Below are positions 33,138-41,538 of a stretch of DNA of 47,737 bases, in pieces; positions within the stretch are counted from its first letter, which is position 1; each line of letters starts with the position of its first letter. This DNA is from Ameyamaea chiangmaiensis. GTDB taxonomy: Bacteria; Pseudomonadota; Alphaproteobacteria; Acetobacterales; Acetobacteraceae. The stretch covers positions 1 to 47,737 of the forward strand of contig NZ_JABXXR010000009.1 in the NCBI RefSeq assembly GCF_013376175.1. The letters run 5' to 3'. A model generated the notes under the pieces. The model searched no databases. It had not been told where the DNA came from and worked only from the letters and a program-made list of their open reading frames with translations. The position numbers and the translations under genes were made by a program.

Positions 33138-33892
33138 GGGCCAGACCTCGCGAAAACAGGGCTTTTCGGGGGGCAGTGCCGTCAGAAACGGCCGGAAACC
33201 CTCGCTCCTGAAAAGTGACGGCTCAGACGCCAGAAATCCAGAGTGCCACTCAAACTTTCCCTAACCCCATGTGCAGACAGAGAAAACCGCAGGGCTGGGC
33301 CGGCCAGAGTGCCGGTTCCTTTAATCTTGCCCTCACGTTTTTTCTTCTTTTCGGCCTCTGAATTCGACTTTTCCGAATCTGACACCCCCTTTGCAGCCTG
33401 ACCGGGGTGACTGGCAAAACCTACCACAAACTGCCTCCCGACACCACGCGAACAGGACGACAAAACGCTGCGCCTCGACCTGTCTTCGATGTCTCTTATG
33501 GCGTGCCGAACACACGTCAAAATCATGCGTCGGACGCGATCGAAAGTGACATCCATACATGACATGAAACCGTCAAACTGATGATACTCCCGATGACGAT
33601 GCCCCATCAGTCAGCGTGCATTCGGGCCGCCCTTCCATCGCACGCAGATGGTGTTCTGGATGCGGGAAAACTCGTGTCACTAAACGTCGGATTGTGCGCC
33701 GCAATGGTGTCCAAAGCAGCACCAAAGACGACACGAAAGAGACGCGGCGGCGTAGCCGACGCCTTCCGCTCGCGGCGTGAAGCGCCGCGTTGTCCCGGCA
33801 CAAAACGGACGCGACAGGTGGATGGTAAAGCGGCCGGAAACAGAGGAAAAAGGCACGGGAAAACATCAGTCGGCCAACGGCGGGTAGCACGC
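33138..33892. other. Gap upstream of relaxase 2; possible oriT, deleted transfer genes
   Basis: No convincing gene. In the first module the equivalent interval holds a TraF peptidase, DUF736 and a transglycosylase; here they are absent. A GC-rich hairpin (CGCGGCG, 5-nt loop, CGCCGCG around 33775-33795) and an AT-rich patch (33340-33390) are visible. An origin of transfer would be expected upstream of the relaxase but I cannot identify a nic site. Confidence 0.35.
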
Positions 33893-34369
33893 TTACTGCA
33901 ACGCGCGACGACGCAGCCATGCCCGATGGCGTGTCTTCGTGTAGGTGTCGGGCTGTTGTCGCGCCTCCAGTCGATGGTGCAGGTGACGCCAGTAATCAGG
34001 ACTGACCTCTATCGGGTCGATGTCCTGCGCCTCGACCGCGTCGATCGCTTCCAGCACACGCTGGACGCGCGGCCATGAATTCTGGTGCAGCAATACCTCG
34101 CCGCCGGGCCGCACGCATAGGACGGTCTGGTAGTCTTCGCCGGAGCCGACCGTGCGCACGATGTCGATGTGCGATTCAACTGTGCCATACTCGTTGGAGG
34201 CCCAGCGCACGAAGGCGAACACGCTGCCAGGGGCGAAGCTCAGAAGGCGCCGTTGACGGTCCAGAATGGTGTCCGTGACCGGCCGGCCGAAGCGCAGCCA
34301 GCGTTGCACCTGCTTCTCGATCCACGTCAGTTCGACCGTCGTGATCAGCGCGAGCGGATTATCGGTCAT
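33893..34369 (-). CDS. DUF2840 domain protein (copy 2)
   Basis: 158 residues with VELTWIEKQVQRWLRFG, VFAFVRWASNEYGTVES and DPIEVSPDYWRHLHHRLEAR, the same landmarks as copy 1 at 5997-6461. The two differ at many positions, so they come from separate modules. Here the upstream RHH/parA genes and the downstream traF are gone, leaving DUF2840 isolated. Function unknown. Confidence 0.83.
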   Translation of the reverse strand: MTDNPLALITTVELTWIEKQVQRWLRFGRPVTDTILDRQRRLLSFAPGSVFAFVRWASNEYGTVESHIDIVRTVGSGEDYQTVLCVRPGGEVLLHQNSWPRVQRVLEAIDAVEAQDIDPIEVSPDYWRHLHHRLEARQQPDTYTKTRHRAWLRRRALQ

Positions 34370-34667
34370 CGCGTCTGTTTTATCTTCATGGCCTACTCGT
34401 GCGCCAAAACGGGCATTGTCGACAATCTCGGCTACGAAAGCACCCCCGAGTTTACGACCATGTTCCGTAAGGCTCTATAAATCTCGCCGGACCACCACCT
34501 GACGGAACGCCACAGGTATCTTTGACAGTCGTTTGAATCGAAGCATGAAGAACAAAAGATCAGGAACCTCATCCATAGATTGTCAACCTTGTGTCGGTTT
34601 CACGAAGGGGAAATCTCTCCGTTTTGATACTGGGATGGGGTAAAAATCATGAACATGCGGCCAGTTG
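34370..34667. other. Intergenic region, nothing identified
   Basis: The 298 bp between DUF2840 copy 2 and the TetR stop have no reading frame with start signal or domain, and no hairpin of note. Confidence 0.4.
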
Positions 34668-35267
34668 TCACATCTGGGAAGACGGCTTATCGCGGCACAC
34701 CAAGGGCAGGAAGATGTCGTCGACGATCTCACGGATCGTGTCGTCAGAGAGCGGCTGGAACGTCATCAGCATCTCGTGCCGGGCCAGATCGAGCGGAAGC
34801 GATGCGATCCGGGGGGTAAGACGGGCCGGATCGATCTCGCCCCGTTCGATGGCCCGTCCAAGGACGGCATGAAACTGACTGCCATCTACGATGCGCGCCC
34901 GTATATCGGCAAAGCTCGATCGTTCGGCGACAAGATCCTTCTGCATGTCGAAGAACAGTTGCAGATCCCGGGACCCGGCGCGATCCGACATGCAGCGGAG
35001 AAGAACACAAAGTTCCTCCCGCAGACTGCCCATATCCGGAATGACGATGTTCGCCCGCGCGAATTGCTGGGCGAGTGCGGCCGTCGCGAGCGCCGTGCGG
35101 CTCGTCCAACGGCGATGCAGCACCGGGCGGCTGGTTCCCGCGCGCCGGGCGACATTCTCCATCGTCAGGCCCTCGTAACCACGTTCCATTACTTCGGCCC
35201 AGGCGGCCTCAAGGATCGCCTCTTCCAGCGCCGCCCCGCGCCGCCGCGTTCGTCCCCGAACTCTCAT
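34668..35267 (-). CDS. TetR-family repressor
   Basis: 199 residues. HTH: AILEAAWAEVMERGYEGLTMENVARRAGTSRPVLHRRWTSRTAL, the TetR signature. The C-terminal helical domain (LCVLLRCMSDRAGSRDLQLFFDMQKDL) is of the AcrR/TetR_C type. It is divergent from the FAD monooxygenase at 35358, and two 21-bp dyads of the same sequence type lie between, so it probably represses both. The inducer is unknown. Confidence 0.9.
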   Translation of the reverse strand: MRVRGRTRRRGAALEEAILEAAWAEVMERGYEGLTMENVARRAGTSRPVLHRRWTSRTALATAALAQQFARANIVIPDMGSLREELCVLLRCMSDRAGSRDLQLFFDMQKDLVAERSSFADIRARIVDGSQFHAVLGRAIERGEIDPARLTPRIASLPLDLARHEMLMTFQPLSDDTIREIVDDIFLPLVCRDKPSSQM

Positions 35268-35277
35268 GACACTCCGT

Positions 35278-35341
35278 TAAGATGCATTGCGAATCTTATT
35301 GCTTCTCTTCGCGTCCCCTATAAGATGCGAGAGGAATCTTA
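35278..35341. promoter_or_regulatory. Two 21-bp TetR-type operator dyads
   Basis: TAAGATGC-N5-GAATCTTA at 35278-35298 and again at 35321-35341, with identical arms and differing centres, 43 bp apart. One overlaps the TetR start region, the other ends 16 bp before the monooxygenase ATG. A TetR dimer site pair is the simplest reading. Confidence 0.7.
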
Positions 35342-35357
35342 TCTATGAGTGGATATC

Positions 35358-36593
35358 ATGAGCACGCCAACGATTCCAGCCCGCCGCCGGTCCGTCCTCA
35401 TCTCCGGCGCCAGCATCGCAGGTCCGGCGCTCACCTTCTGGCTCGACCGTCATGGCTTCGACGTCACGGTGGTCGAGCGGGCGCCGACGATCCGCACCGG
35501 CGGATACCCGATCGACGTTCGCGGCACGGCGATCGACGTGGTGGAGCGGATGGGTCTGCTGCTGCAGATCCGTGCCGCCCATATCGCCTCCCGCGCGATG
35601 ACTTTCGTTGACCGAACGGGGCAGGTCATCGGCAGCGTGCCGATCTACGAGGCGATGGGCAGCGACACCGAGCGCGATGTCGAACTGCCGCGCGGCACCC
35701 TGGCGACATTACTGCATGACGCGACACGAAACGGCGGCGTGGGCTATCGTTACAACGATTCGATCGACACGCTGCATGACGATGGTGAAGGCGTCGATAT
35801 CGGGTTCGCCAGCGGTCGGCAGGCACGATACGATATCGTCATCGGCGCGGACGGGCTGCACTCGCGAACGCGCCGTCTGGTCTTCGGCCCCGAGGAGCCG
35901 TTCAACCATTCCCTCGGTTTCTGCTTCAATCTCTTTTCTATGCCCAACGACAAAGGCCTGTCGCATGGCGGGATCGTTCATGCCGAACCAGGACGGACGG
36001 CCGGTATCTGGGCGGTGCAGGACAGCCCAAGGGTTTTCGGTTTTCTTGCTTTTGCGACGGACGAAGCGTCGGTTTCCGCCATCCGGGACGCGGAGGAGCA
36101 GATCCGGCGTACGCGGACCGCCTTTGCCGGCATGGGCTGGGAGGTTCCGCATCTGCTTGATGCGATGGCGCAGGCCGACGATCTGTATTTCGATTCCGTC
36201 AGCCAGATCCGGATGCCGCGCTGGTCGAAAGGGCGCGTGGCGCTGGTCGGCGATGCCGCATTCGCGCCGTCTTTCCGGTCAGGACAGGGCACCAGCCTGG
36301 CGCTTGTGGGCGCGTATGTGCTGGCAGGCGAACTGGCCACCCATGACAACCCGGAAGATGCATTTGCCGCCTATGAACGTCTCACGCGGCCCTTTGTCGA
36401 GGCGAACCAGGCGCTGGCGACCGATGGCAACGGGGCGTTTTTCCTGCCTAGGACGCAGAAAGATATCGAGATGCGCGACCGTATCCTCGCCGAAATCGCG
36501 CGGAACGGGACAGCCAGCATGTTCGACGACACTAAACGGGCGGTACATAGCGCATTGCGTCTGCCGGACTACGCGTCAGCTTCGCTACGGTAA
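35358..36593 (+). CDS. FAD-dependent monooxygenase (TetX/aromatic hydroxylase-like)
   Basis: 411 residues. FAD-binding GASIAGPALTFWL at 17-29 (a GxSxxG variant), the DG motif IGADGLHSRTRRLVFG and the GD motif RVALVGDAAFAPSFRSGQGTSLALVGAYVLAGEL near 295-325. It is similar in layout to flavin monooxygenases that inactivate antibiotics or oxidise small aromatics. The ATG at 35358 is preferred to a GTG at 35349. It is likely repressed by the divergent TetR gene. The 3' end overlaps the convergent MmyB-type regulator by 25 bp. Confidence 0.88.
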   Translation: MSTPTIPARRRSVLISGASIAGPALTFWLDRHGFDVTVVERAPTIRTGGYPIDVRGTAIDVVERMGLLLQIRAAHIASRAMTFVDRTGQVIGSVPIYEAMGSDTERDVELPRGTLATLLHDATRNGGVGYRYNDSIDTLHDDGEGVDIGFASGRQARYDIVIGADGLHSRTRRLVFGPEEPFNHSLGFCFNLFSMPNDKGLSHGGIVHAEPGRTAGIWAVQDSPRVFGFLAFATDEASVSAIRDAEEQIRRTRTAFAGMGWEVPHLLDAMAQADDLYFDSVSQIRMPRWSKGRVALVGDAAFAPSFRSGQGTSLALVGAYVLAGELATHDNPEDAFAAYERLTRPFVEANQALATDGNGAFFLPRTQKDIEMRDRILAEIARNGTASMFDDTKRAVHSALRLPDYASASLR

Positions 36594-37417
36594 GACAGGA
36601 CGGTTCTGAGCTTTTCGGCGTCTGCCGGCGTTGCCGGGTTGTAGACGACCAGGGTCAGATCCGGCCGACCATCAACCGAGAACGTCGAATGTTCGAAGGC
36701 GAAGGAGCCGAGGACCGGATGGTCGATGTGTTTGACGATGTCGACCGGTGCCTCGGTGACGCTGTTCTCATGCCACATCGTGTGAAATTCGGGGCTGAGC
36801 CGGCAGAGTTCGGTCACCAGGGGGGTAACCTCGTCCGCCGCGCCAGCGCGCGTCGTCTCGATGCGAAAGACGCCAACTACGTAGCGTGCCATGCTTTCCC
36901 AGTCAGGCTGCATGGCGCGGGAGCGCGGGTCAAGAAAGATGATCCGCAGGATGTTGCGTTCCGTTGGCGGCAGGGCGCCGTAATCCCCCAGCATGATGGT
37001 CGCCGCCCGGTTCCAGGCCGGCACATCCCAGGTCGCGGTCCGGATTAGCGCCGGACTGGGATCCAGCGCGTCGAGCACGCGTTGAAGGCGCGGCGTGACC
37101 GTGCCGCCCTTGCGATACCGCGCATCAGGTGGGCGGCCGAGGCCGAGCAAAAAAAGATGCTCACGCTCGACGTCGGTCAGCATGAGGGCGCGGGCAATCC
37201 TATCCAGCACGTCTGCTGACGGAGCACCACCACGCCCCTGTTCCAGCCAGGTGTACCAGGTCGGGCTGATATTGGCCCTCTGCGCGACCTCCTCACGCCG
37301 CAGGCCGGGCGTGCGGCGGCGGTCTGACGGAAAGCCGAAGGCAGTCGGATCAAGCTTTGCGCGACGGTCCTTCAGCCAGGTGCCGAGCCGCTTCTCGACG
37401 TGCTGGTGCTCGCTCAT
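36569..37417 (-). CDS. XRE-type regulator with MmyB-like ligand-binding domain
   Basis: 282 residues. N-terminal HTH: TPGLRREEVAQRANISPTWYTWLEQGRG, then the MmyB-like domain beginning ALDPSPALIRTATWDVPAWNRAA and ending TLVVYNPATPADAEKLR. Proteins of this group often control adjacent SDR-type reductase genes, and here two SDR genes lie divergently upstream. The 3' end overlaps the monooxygenase gene by 25 bp on the other strand, so transcription of each may affect the other. Confidence 0.9.
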   Translation of the reverse strand: MSEHQHVEKRLGTWLKDRRAKLDPTAFGFPSDRRRTPGLRREEVAQRANISPTWYTWLEQGRGGAPSADVLDRIARALMLTDVEREHLFLLGLGRPPDARYRKGGTVTPRLQRVLDALDPSPALIRTATWDVPAWNRAATIMLGDYGALPPTERNILRIIFLDPRSRAMQPDWESMARYVVGVFRIETTRAGAADEVTPLVTELCRLSPEFHTMWHENSVTEAPVDIVKHIDHPVLGSFAFEHSTFSVDGRPDLTLVVYNPATPADAEKLRTVLSYRSEADA

Positions 37418-37427
37418 CCTGTTAGTC

Positions 37428-37444
37428 TTTATAATACGATAAAG
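37428..37444. promoter_or_regulatory. Dyad between MmyB-type regulator and SDR genes
   Basis: CTTTAT (37428-37433) and ATAAAG (37439-37444) form a dyad in the divergent gap, and a further CTTTAC follows at 37451. It is probably the operator of the XRE/MmyB regulator or overlaps its promoter. Confidence 0.45.
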
Positions 37445-37511
37445 TCACTACTTTACCAGAATAAGGCATGGACCGAGATTTGTCGTCATCAGAAAGCGGG
37501 AGACTTCGCTC

Positions 37512-38399
37512 ATGCGTGTATTCGTCACCGGCGCCACCGGATTCATCGGCATGCCGACCGTAAGGGAACTGATCGCCGCCGGCCATGAGGTGCTCGGCCT
37601 GGCACGTTCGGCGGAAGGGGCTCAATCGCTCGCCGCCGTCGGCGCGGAGGTACTGCACGGGTCGATCCAGGAGTCCGAGATCCTTCAAAAAGGTGCATCA
37701 ACGTCGGACGCCGTCATTCACCTGGCCTTTATCCATGACTGGTCGAATTTCACGGCGAGTTGCGAAACGGATCGTCGTGCCATCGAAGCGATCGGGTCCG
37801 CGCTTGCCGGTTCCGATAAACCATTCCTGGCCACGGGAGGACTGGCGGGACTGGCGCCACCTGGCCAGGTGGCGACCGAAAAGGATGTGATTCCGCCGGA
37901 TTTTCCGTTCCCGCGCGTGTCCGAGCAGACGACGCTGGCGCTGATCCCGCAGGGTATCCGCGCTTCGGTGGTGCGTCTGCCGCAAGTCCATGACCGAGCC
38001 AAGCAGGGGCTTATCACGCCGCTGATCGAGACGTTCCGCCAGAACGGCACCTGTGCCTATGTGGGCGATGGAAGCAATCTCTGGCCGGCGGCGCATGTGC
38101 TTGATGTCGCCCGTCTTTACAGGCTGGCCATCGAAAAGGGGGCAACGGGCGCCGCCTGGCATGCGGTGGCCGAAGAGGGTGTGGCGATGCGCGATATCGT
38201 CGAGACGCTCGGCCGCCGTCTGGATCTGCCGGTCCGCTCCATCGCGCCGGACGAAGCGGCCGCCTTTTTCGGGCAGTTCGCGATGTTCGCGGGCTTCGAC
38301 ATGCGTGCCTCCAGCGCACTGACGCGCCAGGCATTGGGATGGGAAGCTGTGGGTCCGGGACTGATTACCGATCTTGAACAGCTTGAAGTCGGCGACTGA
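37512..38399 (+). CDS. NAD(P)-binding SDR-family (atypical) oxidoreductase
   Basis: 295 residues. The Rossmann motif is MRVFVTGATGFIGMPTVREL at the N-terminus. The remainder resembles extended/atypical SDR proteins such as NAD-dependent epimerase-like reductases (IHLAFIHDW, LATGGLAG, VVRLPQVHD, AHVLDVARLYRLAIEKG). The canonical YxxxK pair is not obvious, so it may have altered chemistry. GGGAG lies 9 bases before the ATG. It forms an operon with the next SDR gene and is controlled by the divergent MmyB-type regulator. Confidence 0.85.
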   Translation: MRVFVTGATGFIGMPTVRELIAAGHEVLGLARSAEGAQSLAAVGAEVLHGSIQESEILQKGASTSDAVIHLAFIHDWSNFTASCETDRRAIEAIGSALAGSDKPFLATGGLAGLAPPGQVATEKDVIPPDFPFPRVSEQTTLALIPQGIRASVVRLPQVHDRAKQGLITPLIETFRQNGTCAYVGDGSNLWPAAHVLDVARLYRLAIEKGATGAAWHAVAEEGVAMRDIVETLGRRLDLPVRSIAPDEAAAFFGQFAMFAGFDMRASSALTRQALGWEAVGPGLITDLEQLEVGD

Positions 38400-38424
38400 T
38401 GCCTACGGAGAAGGACGAGGGTTT

Positions 38425-39450
38425 ATGACCGAAACGGGAACGGTGCTGGTGACGGGCGGTTCAGGTTATGTCGGTGCGCGCTGCATCATCTCACTCCTGG
38501 AACGCGGCTACATTGTCCGGGCAACGGTTCGGGATATCCGCCGGGAACCCGAGGTCCGCGCCATGGTCGCCAAGGAAATCGATCCCGGCGACCGCCTGAG
38601 TGTCTGCGCCGCCGACCTGACCGCCGACGCAGGCTGGGACGCGGCGGCCGAGGGCGTGCGCTACGTCCTTCATGTCGCCTCACCCGTGCTGGTGCGTGCG
38701 CCGAAAGACCCGGACGTTCTGATCAGACCGGCCCGCGACGGTGCAGCCCGGGTGCTGCGGGCCGCGATCAGGGCGGGTGCGGAGCGCGTGGTGATGACGT
38801 CCTCCGTGGCGGCGGCAAGCCGCAGGGTCGGCGGCCCGGACTGCGAATACGACGAGACCGTGTGGACCGATCCTGATGCCCCCGGTGTGGACGCCTATAC
38901 GCGCTCGAAGACGATCGCCGAGCGCACGGCCTGGGAGATCATCGGCGCGGAGGGCGGGGCGACCACGCTGGCCGTCGTCAATCCGTCGGTCATTCTGGGA
39001 CCGGTGCTCGGACGCGACTTTTCCCCGTCCATCGGGCTCGTCCAGCGGTTGCTGGCGGGCAAGGTGCCGGGCCTGCCACGGCTCGGCTTCGAATTCGTTG
39101 ATGTGCGCGATCTTGCTGATCTGCATCTTCGGGCCATGACCAACCCGGCGGCGGCGGGTCAGAGATTCATCGGCGCGGGCGAATTTGCATGGATGGCGGA
39201 CATTGCCAGAGTCCTGAAAGCTGCGCTTGGGCCGGAGGCAGCCAAGGTTCCGACGCGCGCCTTACCGGATTTCGTGCTGCGCCTTGTGGGCCTCTTCGAT
39301 CGCGATCTCGGTGCGATGAACGGCTATCTGGGGCACAGATATACCTATTCCTCGGCGAAGGCGCAGTCCGTCCTCGGCTGGAAGGCCCGGCCGCTGGAAG
39401 AAACGGTCGTCGATTGCGGTCGTAGCCTGATCACGATCGGAGCCGTTTGA
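38425..39450 (+). CDS. SDR-family aldehyde/ketone reductase (DFR-like)
   Basis: 341 residues. NADPH-binding VLVTGGSGYVGARCIISLLERGYIVRATVRD, then VLHVASPVLVRAPKDPD, RVVMTSSVAAASRR and the catalytic YTRSKTIAERTAWE (Tyr-x-x-x-Lys). This layout matches dihydroflavonol-4-reductase-like bacterial aldehyde reductases. The ATG at 38425 follows AAGGACGAGGG; an upstream reading overlapping the previous gene is less likely. The 25-bp gap from the previous gene indicates an operon. It probably reduces a carbonyl formed or met in the same pathway. Confidence 0.88.
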   Translation: MTETGTVLVTGGSGYVGARCIISLLERGYIVRATVRDIRREPEVRAMVAKEIDPGDRLSVCAADLTADAGWDAAAEGVRYVLHVASPVLVRAPKDPDVLIRPARDGAARVLRAAIRAGAERVVMTSSVAAASRRVGGPDCEYDETVWTDPDAPGVDAYTRSKTIAERTAWEIIGAEGGATTLAVVNPSVILGPVLGRDFSPSIGLVQRLLAGKVPGLPRLGFEFVDVRDLADLHLRAMTNPAAAGQRFIGAGEFAWMADIARVLKAALGPEAAKVPTRALPDFVLRLVGLFDRDLGAMNGYLGHRYTYSSAKAQSVLGWKARPLEETVVDCGRSLITIGAV

Positions 39451-39586
39451 GGCCCTGTCACGATACACGCTCATACCCGGATCAGACAATCAATGCAGTC
39501 TTCTTCCACCTCTTGCTGGCGCTATTTACCCAGCCCATATTCCTGCCGTCGTCCGACACTGCTTAACAGACACGGAGGATTCCAAA

Positions 39587-40159
39587 ATGCATTTTTCTCG
39601 TATGATTCAGGCCGGCGCCTTTGTTGCTACACTGGCCTGCTGCGCGGCTGCACTGCCTGCGCAGGCTCAAGATGCGTTGCGCGTCGTTGACGCACGGGGA
39701 CACCAGGTCGGTATCCTGGTCCCGGTCCAGGGCATCGCGACGACAGCGGCAATGCCCGATATCGACATGTTCGAGGCCGTTGATCGCATGATGGCACGCA
39801 ATATGGCTCTCATGGAGGCGGCCGATCGGACATTGGCCTCGCAGTTGGACGGCGTCCTGCGCGCCGTTCCGGCTGTTGGTCACGACCTCCCGAAGCAGAG
39901 CATGTCCTGGCAGCGTTTCGAAACGGTCAGCACCGGTGGACCCACCGCCTGTATGCAGACGATCACGATCACATCGAACGGTCAGGCGGCGCCAATCGTT
40001 CATGTGTCACGCACCGGAAGCAAGTCCTGTGCGACGCTCCCCGCGCCGATGGCAGTTGACAATCTCGGAGATCAAAAGACTGGTTCCAAGGCTCTCACCC
40101 CCGCCGTCGAGATGCGGACGGAAGTCCCGACGAACGGACACGCTGGAAGCGCTCTATAA
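39587..40159 (+). CDS. Secreted/periplasmic protein, unknown
   Basis: 190 residues with a signal peptide (MIQAGAFVATLACCAAALPAQAQ). The mature part has two Cys (CMQTITITSNG and SKSCATLPAP), suggesting a disulphide, and no domain I recognise. ACGGAGG precedes the ATG. It stands alone between the SDR operon and the heat-shock leader. A weak inverted repeat (40166-40192) follows it. Confidence 0.7.
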   Translation: MHFSRMIQAGAFVATLACCAAALPAQAQDALRVVDARGHQVGILVPVQGIATTAAMPDIDMFEAVDRMMARNMALMEAADRTLASQLDGVLRAVPAVGHDLPKQSMSWQRFETVSTGGPTACMQTITITSNGQAAPIVHVSRTGSKSCATLPAPMAVDNLGDQKTGSKALTPAVEMRTEVPTNGHAGSAL

Positions 40160-40350
40160 GCCAGGTGGTGGCCCAAAAATCCCAGGCCACCATCATAGAA
40201 GGAAAATATATTGATTTTCTGCGATCATCGCCATGATGGTTAACGAAAATCAACAAAACCCATGTAATTTTTGCCCGCAACACCGCCACAGAAAATAAAT
40301 ACAAACATAAATAATAAAATTATTCATGAAAAAGAATCTGCATTTCGTGC

Positions 40351-40383
40351 CCTCTTGACGAGGCAAGCATCTCTTCCAATCTT
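40351..40383 (+). promoter_or_regulatory. Sigma32-like promoter of the micropeptide operon
   Basis: -35-like CCTCTTGACG (40351-40360) and -10-like CCAATCTT (40376-40383) separated by 15 bp. The hsp20 promoter (43825-43856) has the same -35 (CCTCTTGACA) and CCCAGATT. The predicted transcript starts at about 40390, where the first leader hairpin begins. Confidence 0.6.
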
Positions 40384-40389
40384 GCTTTC

Positions 40390-40467
40390 GCCGGACGCCA
40401 TCGGGTCCGGCATAGGCTCCCTGAGCCGGACAACTGGAATCCATGTTGCTTTAATCGGAGGATGTGG
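40390..40467 (+). promoter_or_regulatory. ROSE-type RNA thermometer (micropeptide leader)
   Basis: Three hairpins in a 78-nt leader: GCCGGAC/GTCCGGC (40390-40411), GGCTC/GAGCC (40415-40427), and the last one, CCATGTTGCTTT (40441-40452) pairing with GGAGGATGTGG (40457-40467). In the last hairpin the ribosome site GGAGG is paired, the G of TTGCT is bulged and the loop is AATC. This is the ROSE signature and is nearly identical to the hsp20 leader at 43743-43819. Confidence 0.7.
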
Positions 40468-40566
40468 ATGTCGACACTGAAAGGACTTTATTCCCGCTAT
40501 CGCCGCTCCTTGCGCACAGCCGCCCGGAGATGGCGCAACCGACTGGAGGGAGGCGTATCATGGTAA
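40468..40566 (+). CDS. Basic 32-residue peptide under heat-shock leader
   Basis: MSTLKGLYSRYRRSLRTAAR then RWRNRLEGGVSW. Very basic (ten Lys/Arg) and predicted as an amphipathic helix. It starts 6 nt after GGAGG of the ROSE-type hairpin, so translation should be temperature dependent. The stop overlaps the next gene's start region (ATGGTAA), coupling the two. No family recognised. Too short for standard gene callers; the matched promoter and thermometer are the evidence that it is real. Confidence 0.55.
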   Translation: MSTLKGLYSRYRRSLRTAARRWRNRLEGGVSW

Positions 40567-40829
40567 CGCGCCCCCTTTTCGGAGACGATCCGCTAGCTCC
40601 GCGTGTCCTCTCCGTGCTCCGCCGCCTGGGTCATGACGGACGTGGCGTGACGCTAACATCTCTGGTGGCCCATACCGGTATACCGGGGATCAGACTTCGC
40701 TCCACGCTGGAACGCCTGGTCCAGGCGGGCGCGGTCGCCCCTGCCGGGTGTGATCCCCTGGCTTCTGATCTCGCGTTCCGTCTCCCCATGCGGGCAAGAG
40801 CCGCACCGCCAGTTCCGGTCGCGGCGTAA
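40560..40829 (+). CDS. Small winged-helix-like protein
   Basis: 89 residues: LAPRVLSVLRRLGHDGRGVTLTSLVAHTGIPGIRLRSTLERLVQAGAVAPAG is a winged HTH of the MarR/DnaD-like compact type; the tail is Pro/Ala-rich. GGAGG lies before the ATG, which overlaps the micropeptide stop by 7 bp. It is therefore expected to be co-expressed under heat control. A terminator at 40919-40944 ends the operon. Confidence 0.6.
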   Translation: MVTRPLFGDDPLAPRVLSVLRRLGHDGRGVTLTSLVAHTGIPGIRLRSTLERLVQAGAVAPAGCDPLASDLAFRLPMRARAAPPVPVAA

Positions 40830-40918
40830 GGCACTGACCGCGCCGGGTAGATCAGAAACGCCTTCTCCGAGCGGAAACGCCGTCTTTTCTGGAACGACCG
40901 CACGAATGAGAGGGTGGA

Positions 40919-40944
40919 GCGGGGCCTTCCATCGGAGGCCCCGC
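40919..40944 (+). terminator. Terminator after the micropeptide operon
   Basis: GCGGGGCCT (40919-40927) and AGGCCCCGC (40936-40944), a 9-bp stem with an 8-nt loop, followed by GTCTCT. It separates the heat-leader operon from the STN gene. Confidence 0.65.
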
Positions 40945-40983
40945 GTCTCTGAAGGTGAGGTCGAAAGCAGAGAGAACAGGGAG

Positions 40984-41538
40984 ATGTCGAGTTTTATCCA
41001 TTTTCTCAACCTGAAGGCGCTTCAGGACTATTGGAATAACCATCCCTCCTTGCCCCGTTCACTTGTGACGATGGGGCCAGTTTGGTCGCATTCCGCCGGA
41101 GAGACGGAGCGAGCGGAACAGACGGCCAAGCAACCTTGGCGCCTTCGGCAGAGGGAGAGACCACACGTCGCTGTCGGTCTCGTCCTCATGCTGCTGGTCG
41201 GAATGGCCTCGCCGACATCAGCTCATGCGCCGCATGATGTGCTGTCGTGCGAGACAGAAAAGCAGCCGGTGAACATTCCATCCATGCCACTGGCCCGCGC
41301 CATCGAGATGTTGGGCCGGCAGACCGGGTGCCCGGTCCTTGTCGACCCGCCCCTTATGGACGGCCGGACCTCGGCAGCCGTCAAGGGCACCTATACGCCT
41401 CAGGGCGCCCTCCTCCATCTGTTCGGGTCCGTGCATGTCGACGTCACCGCCACTGTTTCGGGCTTGAGCGTCAGCCCTCTGGATGCGACGGCTCTGACAT
41501 CGGGCGACACGCGCGCCAGCCTGAGGACTGCATCATGA
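40984..41538 (+). CDS. STN-domain exported protein
   Basis: 184 residues. A hydrophobic segment (HVAVGLVLMLLVGMASPTSAHA) acts as signal or membrane anchor after a long basic N-terminus. The mature part (VNIPSMPLARAIEMLGRQTGCPVLVDPPLMDGRTSAAVKGTYTPQGALLHLF) is an STN (secretin and TonB N-terminus) domain. STN is normally the signalling front of TonB receptors or secretins, but no barrel or channel follows here. The stop overlaps the next gene by 4 bp. The N-terminal start is uncertain. Confidence 0.7.
   Translation: MSSFIHFLNLKALQDYWNNHPSLPRSLVTMGPVWSHSAGETERAEQTAKQPWRLRQRERPHVAVGLVLMLLVGMASPTSAHAPHDVLSCETEKQPVNIPSMPLARAIEMLGRQTGCPVLVDPPLMDGRTSAAVKGTYTPQGALLHLFGSVHVDVTATVSGLSVSPLDATALTSGDTRASLRTAS

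Noticed and set aside
33182-33607. Possible 141-residue minus-strand gene upstream of relaxase 2
   Set aside because: Low-complexity Lys/Glu/Ser run and no start signal; treated as non-coding.
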